A stretch of DNA of 64,000 bases from Lachnospiraceae bacterium KM106-2 (GTDB taxonomy: Bacteria; Bacillota; Clostridia; Lachnospirales; Lachnospiraceae), in contig AP018794.1 in the NCBI GenBank assembly GCA_009731425.1, forward strand, positions 1,495,960-1,559,959. Direction: 5' to 3'. Within the stretch, counting starts at the first letter, position 1. Each line of letters starts with the position of its first letter. This document shows, piece after piece, positions 19,244 to 28,561 of the stretch. Both the position numbers and the translations under genes were made by a program. Under the pieces are notes generated by a model. The model was given only the letters and a program-made list of their open reading frames with translations. It ran no database searches and was not told the DNA's origin.

Positions 19244-19258
19244 TATACGACATATTTT
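19244..19258 (-). promoter_or_regulatory. Weak copy of the AraC-locus motif upstream of GH3
   Basis: TATACGACATATTTT resembles the AATCCGACATTTT motif found upstream of the GPH symporter and the second rhamnosidase, with similar distance to the start (about 82 bases). It lies in the divergent region between GH3 and the AraC regulator. Partial match only. Confidence 0.35.
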
Positions 19259-19356
19259 CATATGTCACTACCTTTTCATATTGAACAAATCCATCTTGTT
19301 TGCTATAATAACTCAAAATAGTTTCCTTATATCGAACCATACAACAGGAGGTTTAT

Positions 19357-20469
19357 ATGCTAAAATACACGACTTACGGGAAATTTCAAGAACAAATGAA
19401 TCAATATTATAAGCGAACTGGTAATCGAATGCAATTCAACGAAATGGTGCGATATATGTCGCAAAAAGACCTTTTATCTGATAGTGTTCTTCCTCAACCT
19501 TATATTAGTTGGGATGAAGACTGTACAAATGAAGAATTTAATCAAATCATAGATTCCTTAGTTCTTTCCGTTGAACCAAATGCACCTAATATTTCTGAGG
19601 TTGCAGAATCTGATATTATTCCTCTTAATCGAGATGTATTTATTATTCGACATCCCAGATATACAAGACCCTCTTTACATAGCCATAATTATTTTGAATT
19701 AAATTACGTCGCCAATGGACAATGCGCGTTCCAATTTAAAAATGAGACAAAAATATTAAGAGAAGGTGAGCTTTGTATTATCGCTCCTTCCTCTGAACAT
19801 GACTTGGTAATTGAAGACGAATCTACCGTATTCTCTATCATGCTTCGTAAAAGCACCTTTGATACTACCTTCTTTACCTTGTTATCTCGAAAAGATTTAT
19901 TATCCTACTTCTTTCGAACAATATTGCAGGATGATAGCCATGCTAACTATCTGCTATTCTTTACTCAAAATAGCAAAACACTTACGAGTTACATCCGTCA
20001 TGCTCTTTATGAATGCCATAAGATTGATTCCTATAGCAATACCTGCTGTATTTGCTGGATCAATCTGATGTTCTCTGAGCTGTTACGCAGTTATAGTAAG
20101 ACACTACAATTCTACAATTATCAAATGGGATCTGATTTTTCCCTTGTTCTTCAATATATTCAACATAACTATCAGAGTCTGACGTTAGCTTCACTTGCTC
20201 AGTTTTTCCACTATAGTGAACCCCATTTATGCACGCTCATCAAGCAAAATACGGGGTACAATTTTACAGAGTTGATCAAGAGACTACGCTTAACGGACGC
20301 AATCGATTATTTAGTGAATACAAATGAGAAAATCTGCGAAATCGCGGAACGTGTCGGATATAACTCAGCCGATCATTTTTCCCGTGTATTTCGTAATACC
20401 TATCATATGTCTCCGGTAGAATATCGGAAACAGAATGCATCTACTGTTGAACCTTTTCAGCCATTTTAA
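19357..20469 (+). CDS. AraC family transcriptional regulator
   Basis: A 370-residue regulator. An extra N-terminal segment (about 1-75) precedes a cupin sensory domain (about 90-170; HSHNYFELNYVANGQC, EGELCIIAPSSEHDL) and a C-terminal double helix-turn-helix (about 265-365; LTLASLAQFFHYSEPHLCTLIK, ICEIAERVGYNSADHFSRVFRNTYHMSPVEYR). It lies divergently from the GH3-GH78-pgmB operon and near the GPH/GH2/GH78 genes. It most likely activates the locus in response to a released sugar. GGAGG before the ATG. Confidence 0.92.
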   Translation: MLKYTTYGKFQEQMNQYYKRTGNRMQFNEMVRYMSQKDLLSDSVLPQPYISWDEDCTNEEFNQIIDSLVLSVEPNAPNISEVAESDIIPLNRDVFIIRHPRYTRPSLHSHNYFELNYVANGQCAFQFKNETKILREGELCIIAPSSEHDLVIEDESTVFSIMLRKSTFDTTFFTLLSRKDLLSYFFRTILQDDSHANYLLFFTQNSKTLTSYIRHALYECHKIDSYSNTCCICWINLMFSELLRSYSKTLQFYNYQMGSDFSLVLQYIQHNYQSLTLASLAQFFHYSEPHLCTLIKQNTGYNFTELIKRLRLTDAIDYLVNTNEKICEIAERVGYNSADHFSRVFRNTYHMSPVEYRKQNASTVEPFQPF

Positions 20470-20480
20470 TTTTCTATCAC

Positions 20481-20518
20481 AAAAAACTGCCACACGATAT
20501 TTCGTGCGGCAGTTTTTT
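20481..20518. terminator. Bidirectional intrinsic terminator
   Basis: A 17-bp stem with one mismatch (20481-20497 with 20502-20518), A6 on one side and T6 on the other, between the convergent AraC gene and GPH symporter gene. Confidence 0.92.
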
Positions 20519-20525
20519 ATGTGTC

Positions 20526-21905
20526 TTATGCAGCTTTTTCATTTCTTTCTTGTAATTCTTTTACGATCTGTGGATATTCTTTGTCTAAATGATAAAATGC
20601 AAATAGGATAATTGCACCAAACACAGATACCCCTACTGTTAACCAAATATAATCAATCTGAATACCAATTAATGCGGTAGCTGATTGTACTTTAGCCATT
20701 CCATCAAATCCCGTCCAAGCTAAGATCCATCCGATCATTGCAGTTCCAAGTGCAGTACCAACTTTTTGTCCAAAACTCTGTGCTGACATAATAAATCCTT
20801 CTTGACGTACTCCTGTCTTCCACTCACCATATTCAACAGTATCGCATAACATAGGTCCTGCAACCCAAGCTGTTGCGGTACCAACTGAGAATAAAAATGT
20901 TCCGACATAAACCATGAATAAGTTAGTGCCTGCCATAAATACAAATACTCTTGCGCCTGCCATGATCAGCATACCGATTGCTAACATATTACGTTTTCCA
21001 ATCTTAGCAACAAATGGCTGTGATAATGGAATCAATACTAACATCGGCATAGATAATAACATACCGCAGATTGCAACAGAACCCGGATTTCCTACTACAT
21101 TGGCAAGGTAATAAAACATAGTACCTGTATTCGCAGCGATTACAAAGTTCGTACAAACAGCAATGATCGTTGTTATGAACCAATATTTATTTTGGAATAA
21201 TAATTTTAAATTCTCTCCTAAGCTTAATTTGCTAGAATTTCTAGAATCATCTTCATCTTCTACAATAACACGTTCTTCTGTATTTCTGTATGTAAACCAA
21301 AATGCAACCATTGAAATGACAGCAAATACTGAGATCACGATCGTCCAGGATGCTTTCGTTCCTCCTGCCCATCCGATAAATGTCATCGTAAATGAATTAA
21401 TAATTGTTGACACGATCGTTGTAAAAATGGATCGTAATAAACCAATCGTTTCTCTTTCTTTATCATTCTGTGTGATCAATGCTCCTAATGAGTTATATGG
21501 GATAGCGATCATTGTATACATAATCGTACAGAATAAATTATAAGTAATAAATACATAAACCCCTTTTGCTAAGCTTCCCGAAAAATCTGGTACTGAAAAT
21601 AATAGGATGGCTGAGATTCCATAAGGAATAAAGATACGTTTGATCCATGGTCTTGCTTTGGCACCAGCCTTTGCTGTCTTCTCCTGAACAGCTCCCATGA
21701 CAATATCACTAAAGGCATCCATGATCTTTGATACAAACATAATTGTTGCAACCATACCAGCACCAACACCTGCGTAATTTGTATAATAAACAAGTAAATA
21801 GGCACTCATAACCGAAAATAAGAATTGGATTCCTAAATCTCCAGAAGCAAAACTGACTTTTTCCTTCCAACTTAGTTTTGCCATTGCATTATTTCTATTC
21901 TCCAT
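20526..21905 (-). CDS. GPH family glycoside:cation symporter
   Basis: A 459-residue 12-helix transporter. FASGDLGIQFLFSVMSAYLLVYYTN, KIMDAFSDIVMGAVQEKTAKAGAKARPWI and the C-terminal sugar-symporter motifs (WVAGPMLCDTVEYGEWKTGVRQEG) define the glycoside-pentoside-hexuronide:cation family. It takes up glycosides with Na+ or H+ for the intracellular GH78, GH2 and GH3 enzymes nearby. AAGGAGG precedes the ATG at 21905; the longer reading to 21992 is not supported. Preceded by a separate promoter region with two copies of the candidate AraC motif. Confidence 0.9.
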   Translation of the reverse strand: MENRNNAMAKLSWKEKVSFASGDLGIQFLFSVMSAYLLVYYTNYAGVGAGMVATIMFVSKIMDAFSDIVMGAVQEKTAKAGAKARPWIKRIFIPYGISAILLFSVPDFSGSLAKGVYVFITYNLFCTIMYTMIAIPYNSLGALITQNDKERETIGLLRSIFTTIVSTIINSFTMTFIGWAGGTKASWTIVISVFAVISMVAFWFTYRNTEERVIVEDEDDSRNSSKLSLGENLKLLFQNKYWFITTIIAVCTNFVIAANTGTMFYYLANVVGNPGSVAICGMLLSMPMLVLIPLSQPFVAKIGKRNMLAIGMLIMAGARVFVFMAGTNLFMVYVGTFLFSVGTATAWVAGPMLCDTVEYGEWKTGVRQEGFIMSAQSFGQKVGTALGTAMIGWILAWTGFDGMAKVQSATALIGIQIDYIWLTVGVSVFGAIILFAFYHLDKEYPQIVKELQERNEKAA

Positions 21906-21982
21906 AAAAACATACCTCCTTGGTTTTTCTAAAGACATTGTATCGAAGTTCTTTGTAAGAAACCATGTAGTATTTTCTTTCA

Positions 21983-22047
21983 AACCCGACATTTTTTAAT
22001 GCCGTTTTTCTAATCCGACATTTCTTACTCAGAACCCGATATATCTT
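21983..22047 (-). promoter_or_regulatory. Tandem candidate AraC operators upstream of the symporter
   Basis: Two near-identical boxes, AACCCGACATTTTT (21983-21996) and AATCCGACATTTCT (22012-22025), 29 bases apart, plus a weaker third (GAACCCGATATATCTT, 22032-22047). Read on the minus strand they are ATGTCGG-type direct repeats upstream of a weak -35 (TGGTTT) and a TACAAT at 21938-21943, the usual geometry for an AraC-type activator. Confidence 0.55.
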
Positions 22048-22057
22048 CATATTTAAC

Positions 22058-24514
22058 CTACGCTGTAACGATTAATTCTGATTGCAAGCCACTCTCACTC
22101 GTTATCTTTATTGTAATATCTTGTTGATCCTGTTTCTTCTTTAAGATCAATAATGCTCTACCATAGAAAGTTTCCGTCATTTCTTGGATGTAATTATATG
22201 CTGGTTTTGGATTTCCACTACCAAATCCAAGTAAAGTAGCACCACCTTCAACCGTAACATGCACTTTCTGATCTTGATGCATTACAAGATTTCCAGATTC
22301 ATCGCATAAAGTAATCGGTACAAAAAGGAGACGATCCGTCGTCTTTCTATATTTGATAGTCTCTAACGCTTCTGCTCTTAACGCGATCTGTTTGAGATCT
22401 CCTGTTGTATTTAATACGCTCTCCCCTATTTTTCTATCCCCATCATAGGCAACTGCTTTTAATTGTCCCGGTTCATACGTAACTTCAAAAAGCGCCCTAT
22501 ACTCATTCTCACTTCCACATGGTTTTCTCCCTATCAAACTATCATCTAAATAAAGTTCCACCTCAGTTCCTGCAGAATATACCTCTACGATCACCTGGTT
22601 TCCTTCTTTCCCTGGGTAGGTCCAACAAGGCTGACTGTCGCTGATCACCCAAGGTGTCTTGATTAGCGTATCCTCCTTATGCTCTGGGTTTTGTACCGTA
22701 ATGTAAGGTCTATTTTGTAATCCAAATACAATTTCTCGATAATAAGAAGCAGGTCTCCTTACACCAGTAAGATCAATGTCACCAACATAAGCCAGCTGAC
22801 TTGGGAACTTCGCACCAAATCCACCTTCTCCCCATTGATATGCAGGGATTCCTACTCCGGCTTCTCCAATATAATCCCATCCTGTCCAAGTAAAATCTCC
22901 GATGACATGATCACTCTTTTTGATAATCTCCCAGTTTCTTGCAATCTCAGGTGGATAAGTCTCACTTCCTACAATAATGCGGTTTGGATAGTTCTTACCA
23001 TCTTCCTCATATCTTGCTGTCATATAATTGTAACCAGCAATATCGGTTGCAGCACATGCCTTCTCTAGACGTTGTGTTATGATTGGGTGCACAACGATTT
23101 CATCTAAATGACTATCCATTAATGTCATAAAGTTATTGACATTTCCAGATATCTTTTCACTTTCATCCAAGTTTTCTATAATATCCTTTGTAATTTGTTC
23201 TACCTTGTCTCCAGCCATAAATACTCCATTGATAGAAGCAAGTGTATAGCGCGTCTGATCCAGTGATTTGATCTTCGCACAAATGTCGTGACAGATCTTA
23301 GCACCTAAGTCGGTACCGATCTCTGGGATTTCATTGCCTACCGAATATAAGATAACGGATGGATGATTATAGTCTTTTCGAACCATCGAAGTCACATCTT
23401 TCTCCCAATATTCATTAAAATTCATACTATAATCATGATCGGATTTCGCTCTGGTCCACATATCAAATGTTTCATCCATAACATATACACCGATTTCATC
23501 GCAAGCACGCAGCATAGCGGGAGCGATTGGTTGATGAGACATTCTGATCGCATTAAATCCTGCTTCTTTCAAAATACGGATCTGTCGATACTGAGCATCT
23601 TCATAGGTTGCTGCCCCAAGTAATCCGCTATCATGATGGATACAGGCTCCTCTTAGTTTACATGGTCTTCCATTTACTCGCAGTCCTCTTTTCGCATCTA
23701 AAGATAACATTCGGATTCCAAATACTGCAACATTCTTATCGACAACGGTACCATCGATACTAAGTTCGCTCTCACAGCGATATAGATTTGGAGATAGATC
23801 GGACCATAATCTTGGTTTGGCAATGATAATCCTCTGCTCCATTGTTCTTTCCTCACCTGCAAACAAGGTTACCGGAATTGACTCACTTGCAACGACAGTA
23901 CCCTCTTCATCCATGATTTTTGATTCCAATACAGTTTTCACTGCTTGATTCTTTGAATTCTTTAGTTCCGTTTTGATCGTAACTACCGCATATTCTTCAT
24001 CTGCAGATTCACTGGTTACAAATACACCTTCCGAACTGATATGTACTGACTCACCAATACATAAGTATACATCACGATAAATACCTCCACCCGAATACCA
24101 ACGGCTGTTAGTCATTGCACCATTACGAACGATTACACGAATCTCATTTTTCTCTCCGAATCTAACGTAATTTTTAATATCTACATAAAACACACTATAT
24201 CCATATGGATTTTTTCCAGCAAGCTGTCCATTCACATATACAAATGCATTTTCATATACACCTTCAAACTTTAAATAGATTTCTTTATCACAGGCATCGC
24301 TAGGTATCTCAAGTAATTTCGCATAATTGTAATTTCCACCATCACGGAATCCGGTATTCCCGCCATTGGGACTTTTTTCATAAGCCTCGTTCTCTATCAT
24401 CGCATCGTGGGGTAATGAAATTGTTCTTGCATTCTGTGGGATATTCCATACTAATGCAAATGAATCCTGTTCCATCCAATATAACCAATCTTCTTGTAAT
24501 CTTTTCTCTATCAT
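22058..24514 (-). CDS. GH2 beta-galactosidase-like glycoside hydrolase
   Basis: An 818-residue GH2 enzyme. It has a sugar-binding jelly roll (about 1-160), an immunoglobulin-like domain, a TIM barrel (about 280-590) and extra C-terminal beta domains (about 620-818). The acid/base Glu is in LYSVGNEIPEIG (about 396) and the nucleophile Glu in IIVGSETYPP (about 518). It has no signal peptide. Specificity within GH2 (galactosidase, glucuronidase or other) cannot be fixed. It follows the second GH78 gene by 25 bases, so both are probably one operon; rhamnose-galactose containing oligosaccharides would fit. Confidence 0.88.
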   Translation of the reverse strand: MIEKRLQEDWLYWMEQDSFALVWNIPQNARTISLPHDAMIENEAYEKSPNGGNTGFRDGGNYNYAKLLEIPSDACDKEIYLKFEGVYENAFVYVNGQLAGKNPYGYSVFYVDIKNYVRFGEKNEIRVIVRNGAMTNSRWYSGGGIYRDVYLCIGESVHISSEGVFVTSESADEEYAVVTIKTELKNSKNQAVKTVLESKIMDEEGTVVASESIPVTLFAGEERTMEQRIIIAKPRLWSDLSPNLYRCESELSIDGTVVDKNVAVFGIRMLSLDAKRGLRVNGRPCKLRGACIHHDSGLLGAATYEDAQYRQIRILKEAGFNAIRMSHQPIAPAMLRACDEIGVYVMDETFDMWTRAKSDHDYSMNFNEYWEKDVTSMVRKDYNHPSVILYSVGNEIPEIGTDLGAKICHDICAKIKSLDQTRYTLASINGVFMAGDKVEQITKDIIENLDESEKISGNVNNFMTLMDSHLDEIVVHPIITQRLEKACAATDIAGYNYMTARYEEDGKNYPNRIIVGSETYPPEIARNWEIIKKSDHVIGDFTWTGWDYIGEAGVGIPAYQWGEGGFGAKFPSQLAYVGDIDLTGVRRPASYYREIVFGLQNRPYITVQNPEHKEDTLIKTPWVISDSQPCWTYPGKEGNQVIVEVYSAGTEVELYLDDSLIGRKPCGSENEYRALFEVTYEPGQLKAVAYDGDRKIGESVLNTTGDLKQIALRAEALETIKYRKTTDRLLFVPITLCDESGNLVMHQDQKVHVTVEGGATLLGFGSGNPKPAYNYIQEMTETFYGRALLILKKKQDQQDITIKITSESGLQSELIVTA

Positions 24515-24539
24515 AAAAGTCTCCTATTCTAATTCTCGT

Positions 24540-27125
24540 CTATAATTCTTGAAATTGATAATATCCTGGCTCTAAAGTAAACTGATTTCCATTAACTTTT
24601 TGCCCATCCTTTAAATAGTTTCCTTCGGGAAGTAGGACCTCGGCGTCTGTATGAAATGGAATTTCCATCTCATAGAATACTTTTTTATTTTCTCCATAAT
24701 GCCAGTTTGAAACGATCATTCCTGCTGCCCCATTAAGCTTTCCTTCCACAAACCCAAGACGCTCATCTGGATGAGGTTCTATATGGATTGTTCTATATCC
24801 TGCTTGCTCTTCCGAACATCCGATCCCTGCCACATACTCATACATAAATGCTTCTATACTGCCGTAGCTATAATGATTTAAGCTATTCATTCCTTCTGAA
24901 TTCATATGGCCATCTGGCATAACGGAATTCCATCTTTCCCATATCGTTGTCGCACCCAGCTTCACGCAATACAGCCATCCAGGGTATTCCTCGTTTAGTA
25001 AAAGGTCAATGGCTGTTTTAAAATGACCCGTTTTTGCCAATGCTGGACAAAGAAGAGGGGTTCCAACAAAACCGGTGTTTAAATGATTATTATTTTGTTT
25101 TACTAACTGATCAAGTAATTCGCCCTCCGTCTGGTTATTATCCTTCCCGAGTCCAAACATGATCGTTAATGCTCTTGCAGTCTGTGTTTCACATTTACAG
25201 TGTCCTTGCTCATCGAAATATTCTATAAGAATATCTTGATGTATTTGCTTTGCCAGCTCTTCATATTTTTCTCGATCCATCTGATAATCATGTTTTTCTT
25301 TCTCAGATATGGTTGATAGATTTGACAAGATTCCTGCTGATTTCGCTAATAGTAAGGTACCTCTATAGTAATAGGCACTTGCGACAAATAAGGAGTTCGT
25401 TGCCCCAAATGGACCAGGCCCTTTATTATCCAGTGCCAGCCAGTCTGCAAAATGGAACCCACTTTTGATCAGATGAGGTCCCCCGAGCGCGACTTCATTT
25501 TCTCTCTGATATTCCACCCATGCTTTCATTCCAGGATACATTTCTGCAAGTAAGGTCTTACTACCATAGTGACGATAGACATTCCACGGAATGATCACAC
25601 CAGCATCTCCCCATGGACAAGAACCATATTCTCCGATCATATCCTTTTTAATTCTTGGTACCACATTGGGAACCGCTCCCTTGATCAAACTTTGCTCCGC
25701 ACGCATATCCCACATATATTTTCGATAAAAAGCAGGCATATGCATATTAAAGCAGGCAGTATCCGAAAACACCTGAGCATCACCAGTCCACCCTAATCTC
25801 TCATCCCTTTGTGGGCAATCCGTGGGAACATCTAAAAAGTTGTCTTTCTGACTCCATAACGCATTTGAAAACAGTTGATTCACCAAATGATTCCCTGTCT
25901 TGATCCAACCGATCTGATCAAAATCGCTGCGTAGATGATAGGCTCGAAACTGCTCCAGTTTGATCGGCTCCTCACAATCTACTTTCATATAGCGAAAACC
26001 ATAGAATGTAAAGTGTGGTCTTACTCTTCGTGCTATTCCATCCGAGATATATTCATATTCTGTTTTCGCAAGTCTAAGATTATCATGATAGAAACATCCA
26101 TCCTGTAAGATTTCGGATGCTGTTAACTTGATGGATTCTCCATATGGTAGATTTTGCTCTATTTCCACCCAACCGGTTAAATTCTGTCCAAAATCAAGTA
26201 CTTTCTCGCCCTTTGGTGTTATGATCATCTGAATCGGTGTGAAACTTTCCTTTTTTACCATAGGAAGGCTATAACGATCAACTAAACTCCCAACCTTCTC
26301 TGGTTCCTCAACAAGTACTGGTATCTCTTCTTTGTCCTGCTCTCTTGCATCGTAAACTTCTCCATCATAAATGCTATTGGCAATTATATTGGATCGACGG
26401 CAACGAAACTGCTCATCCGAACCAAATGACTCCTTTCGACCATCCTTGTAAATAACGTGTGTTTCCCAAATTAAGTAATGAGCATCTCCATACAAATTCT
26501 CATATCCGCCTTCAAATCCTAATCTTCCTTTGAACCATCCATCTCCTAATATTACCTCTACTTTGTTTTCCCCTGCTTTTAAGTGATCCGTCACATCATA
26601 GGTCTGCACTTGCAGATGAAGATCATAAGAATGATAACCGGGTGCTAAAAATTCCTTACCAACTTTCTCACCGTTAATATAGTATTCATAAACTCCAAGA
26701 CCGCATAAATAGGATCTTCCTACTAACACATCGCCATCTAGATAGATGGTTCTTTCCATGATTGGAGACACCTTACTTCCGAGTGTGGACTTGATCCATT
26801 TTCCAATCCATTTCTCATTCATTTTTCCTGTCTCAAAAAAGCTGCTTGCACAAGCCACATCACCATTCTCTGCTTTTACAGTTACGCTCCATTCATACCT
26901 TGTACGTGGCTCTAATACTATATTTACGGGATAATCCAGACTATCAGCATGAACATCTTTGCCGCTATCAAAAATAATAGAATCTTCTTTTCTGACCTCT
27001 ATTCTTGCATACTTTTGTCTTTTTGCTTCACCGTATTTAGTAACCTTCCAGGAAAAGCTGAATGGATCCAGACAAAATCCCATCGGTCTTTCTATATGAT
27101 TCACTCTAAGTTCCGAAATCTCCAT
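24540..27125 (-). CDS. Alpha-L-rhamnosidase, GH78 (copy 2)
   Basis: An 861-residue GH78 enzyme with the same domain order as copy 1 but lacking its helical C-terminal tail. The catalytic motif is the canonical DCPQRDERLGWTGDAQ (about 440), and KLGATTIWERWNSVMPDG is near 720. It has no signal peptide, so it is intracellular. GAGGGAG precedes the start. Probable first gene of an operon with GH2, with a candidate AraC motif 86 bases upstream. Confidence 0.93.
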   Translation of the reverse strand: MEISELRVNHIERPMGFCLDPFSFSWKVTKYGEAKRQKYARIEVRKEDSIIFDSGKDVHADSLDYPVNIVLEPRTRYEWSVTVKAENGDVACASSFFETGKMNEKWIGKWIKSTLGSKVSPIMERTIYLDGDVLVGRSYLCGLGVYEYYINGEKVGKEFLAPGYHSYDLHLQVQTYDVTDHLKAGENKVEVILGDGWFKGRLGFEGGYENLYGDAHYLIWETHVIYKDGRKESFGSDEQFRCRRSNIIANSIYDGEVYDAREQDKEEIPVLVEEPEKVGSLVDRYSLPMVKKESFTPIQMIITPKGEKVLDFGQNLTGWVEIEQNLPYGESIKLTASEILQDGCFYHDNLRLAKTEYEYISDGIARRVRPHFTFYGFRYMKVDCEEPIKLEQFRAYHLRSDFDQIGWIKTGNHLVNQLFSNALWSQKDNFLDVPTDCPQRDERLGWTGDAQVFSDTACFNMHMPAFYRKYMWDMRAEQSLIKGAVPNVVPRIKKDMIGEYGSCPWGDAGVIIPWNVYRHYGSKTLLAEMYPGMKAWVEYQRENEVALGGPHLIKSGFHFADWLALDNKGPGPFGATNSLFVASAYYYRGTLLLAKSAGILSNLSTISEKEKHDYQMDREKYEELAKQIHQDILIEYFDEQGHCKCETQTARALTIMFGLGKDNNQTEGELLDQLVKQNNNHLNTGFVGTPLLCPALAKTGHFKTAIDLLLNEEYPGWLYCVKLGATTIWERWNSVMPDGHMNSEGMNSLNHYSYGSIEAFMYEYVAGIGCSEEQAGYRTIHIEPHPDERLGFVEGKLNGAAGMIVSNWHYGENKKVFYEMEIPFHTDAEVLLPEGNYLKDGQKVNGNQFTLEPGYYQFQEL

Positions 27126-27210
27126 ACCAATTCTCCCTCTTAATCATCTCTTACTTATTAAATATATTTTATCGATATCATGAAACGATTGCCACGGATT
27201 ATCTTAATAC

Positions 27211-27226
27211 GAATCCGACATTTTCT
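27211..27226 (-). promoter_or_regulatory. Candidate AraC operator upstream of GH78 copy 2
   Basis: GAATCCGACATTTTCT, matching the two symporter boxes (AAYCCGACATTTYT core), 86 bases before the GH78 start. A single copy here. Confidence 0.5.
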
Positions 27227-27241
27227 TTGATGTTTTATAAA

Positions 27242-27281
27242 AAAAAGCGATCCACAATCGGTAAAATTGTGAATCGCTTTT
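27242..27281 (-). terminator. Terminator of the glycerate operon
   Basis: A stem of about 16 bp with one mismatch (27242-27258 with 27266-27281) followed on the minus strand by T8, just after the GntP-type permease gene. Confidence 0.9.
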
Positions 27282-27297
27282 AAACATCCATATTCTG

Positions 27298-28560
27298 TTA
27301 AAATCCCAATAAATATACAATTACCGCTACCACTGTACTTGTAAGACCAACAATAGCTTCATAAGGGATCAATCGTAAACGTTCTTTAATTCCGACATTG
27401 GCGGCATTTCCTGTTGCATGGAAGAAGGAACCATGTGGAAGGGAATCGATCACCGTTGCTCCTGCATGGATCATTGCTCCCGCAGAAAGCGCTGGAATGC
27501 CTGCGCTTAACAACGTTGATGCAAAAGTCTGTGATGCGATCGTAGATCCCGCTGTCGTAGAAGCTGTTGCTCCGGCCATTAAGATACCAGCAATTGGTGC
27601 AAGTAGGAAAGCCGGCATATGAAGAATCGTTAATAGATTGATCATATCATATTGAAGCGCGCTTGCCTTAATGATTCCGGAGATGGTACCTGTACCGATC
27701 AATAAAACGGTAACTCCGATAACCTTGCTTAAGCCAAATTCGGTGTATTCACGCAAAAAGCGGATCTTACCGGTTGCTAAGGCTGCAACGATTCCACCAA
27801 GAGGAAGTGCGATCAAAGGGTCGATCGCGATATTAAAAATAGGTCTTAGTGCAAGTAAGATTACTACAACAATGGGACCAGCGATTGCTGCTAGAAACGA
27901 TGGCAAGCTTTTATCATCCCGTTGCTCTAAGTCTTTTTCTGTAATGGGACTTCCCGGTCTTTTAGCCAGATAGGATGCAATGATTACGGTAACAATGATT
28001 GCTACGATGGCTGGGATGATATTTTTCATCATCAGTGATGTCAGATCTACCTGAAAGGCTTCTGAGATCGCGATCGTATTGGGATTTGGTGAAATAATAT
28101 TACCAGCCTTTCCTCCGCCCACCATCGCAAGTAAAATACATGGCTTATTCAGATTTGCTCTTTGACCGATAGCAAGCGCGATCGGTGCTACTGTAATTAC
28201 TGCAATATCAACAAACACACCAACAGCGCAGATGACAGCAGTCGCGATGGCAAGCGCCATGATCGCTCGTTTCTGTCCTAACTTTTCTACGATCACTTCT
28301 GCCATTTTCTCTGCTGCTCCCGTCTTAATGAGACAGCCTGCCAAGACTCCGGAAGTTAAAATACGAAGGATGGAAGAAATCATTCCTTGTGTACCGGCTA
28401 TCATGGTATCTACTGTTCCTACCAGACCACCGCCGCCAATAATACCACCGATCAATGCTCCGAGTATCAGGCTATATGCCGGCTGAACTTTCTTTATGAT
28501 TAAAATGATCGCTATCGCTAATCCAATTAATGCTCCTAATGTTGAAAATTCATAAGTCAT
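27298..28560 (-). CDS. GntP family permease (glycerate/gluconate type)
   Basis: A 420-residue permease with about 12 helices. AGTQGMISSILRILTSGVLAG, MVGGGKAGNIISPNPNTIA and SLPHGSFFHATGNAANV are typical of GntP/GlcP-type sugar-acid:H+ symporters. Directly follows glycerate kinase with a one-base gap, so glycerate is the most likely substrate. GGAG before the ATG. Confidence 0.88.
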   Translation of the reverse strand: MTYEFSTLGALIGLAIAIILIIKKVQPAYSLILGALIGGIIGGGGLVGTVDTMIAGTQGMISSILRILTSGVLAGCLIKTGAAEKMAEVIVEKLGQKRAIMALAIATAVICAVGVFVDIAVITVAPIALAIGQRANLNKPCILLAMVGGGKAGNIISPNPNTIAISEAFQVDLTSLMMKNIIPAIVAIIVTVIIASYLAKRPGSPITEKDLEQRDDKSLPSFLAAIAGPIVVVILLALRPIFNIAIDPLIALPLGGIVAALATGKIRFLREYTEFGLSKVIGVTVLLIGTGTISGIIKASALQYDMINLLTILHMPAFLLAPIAGILMAGATASTTAGSTIASQTFASTLLSAGIPALSAGAMIHAGATVIDSLPHGSFFHATGNAANVGIKERLRLIPYEAIVGLTSTVVAVIVYLLGF

Positions 28561-28561
28561 A

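Noticed and set aside
19811..20068. 85-codon frame inside the AraC gene
   Set aside because: Overlaps a well-supported regulator in another frame without a ribosome binding site.
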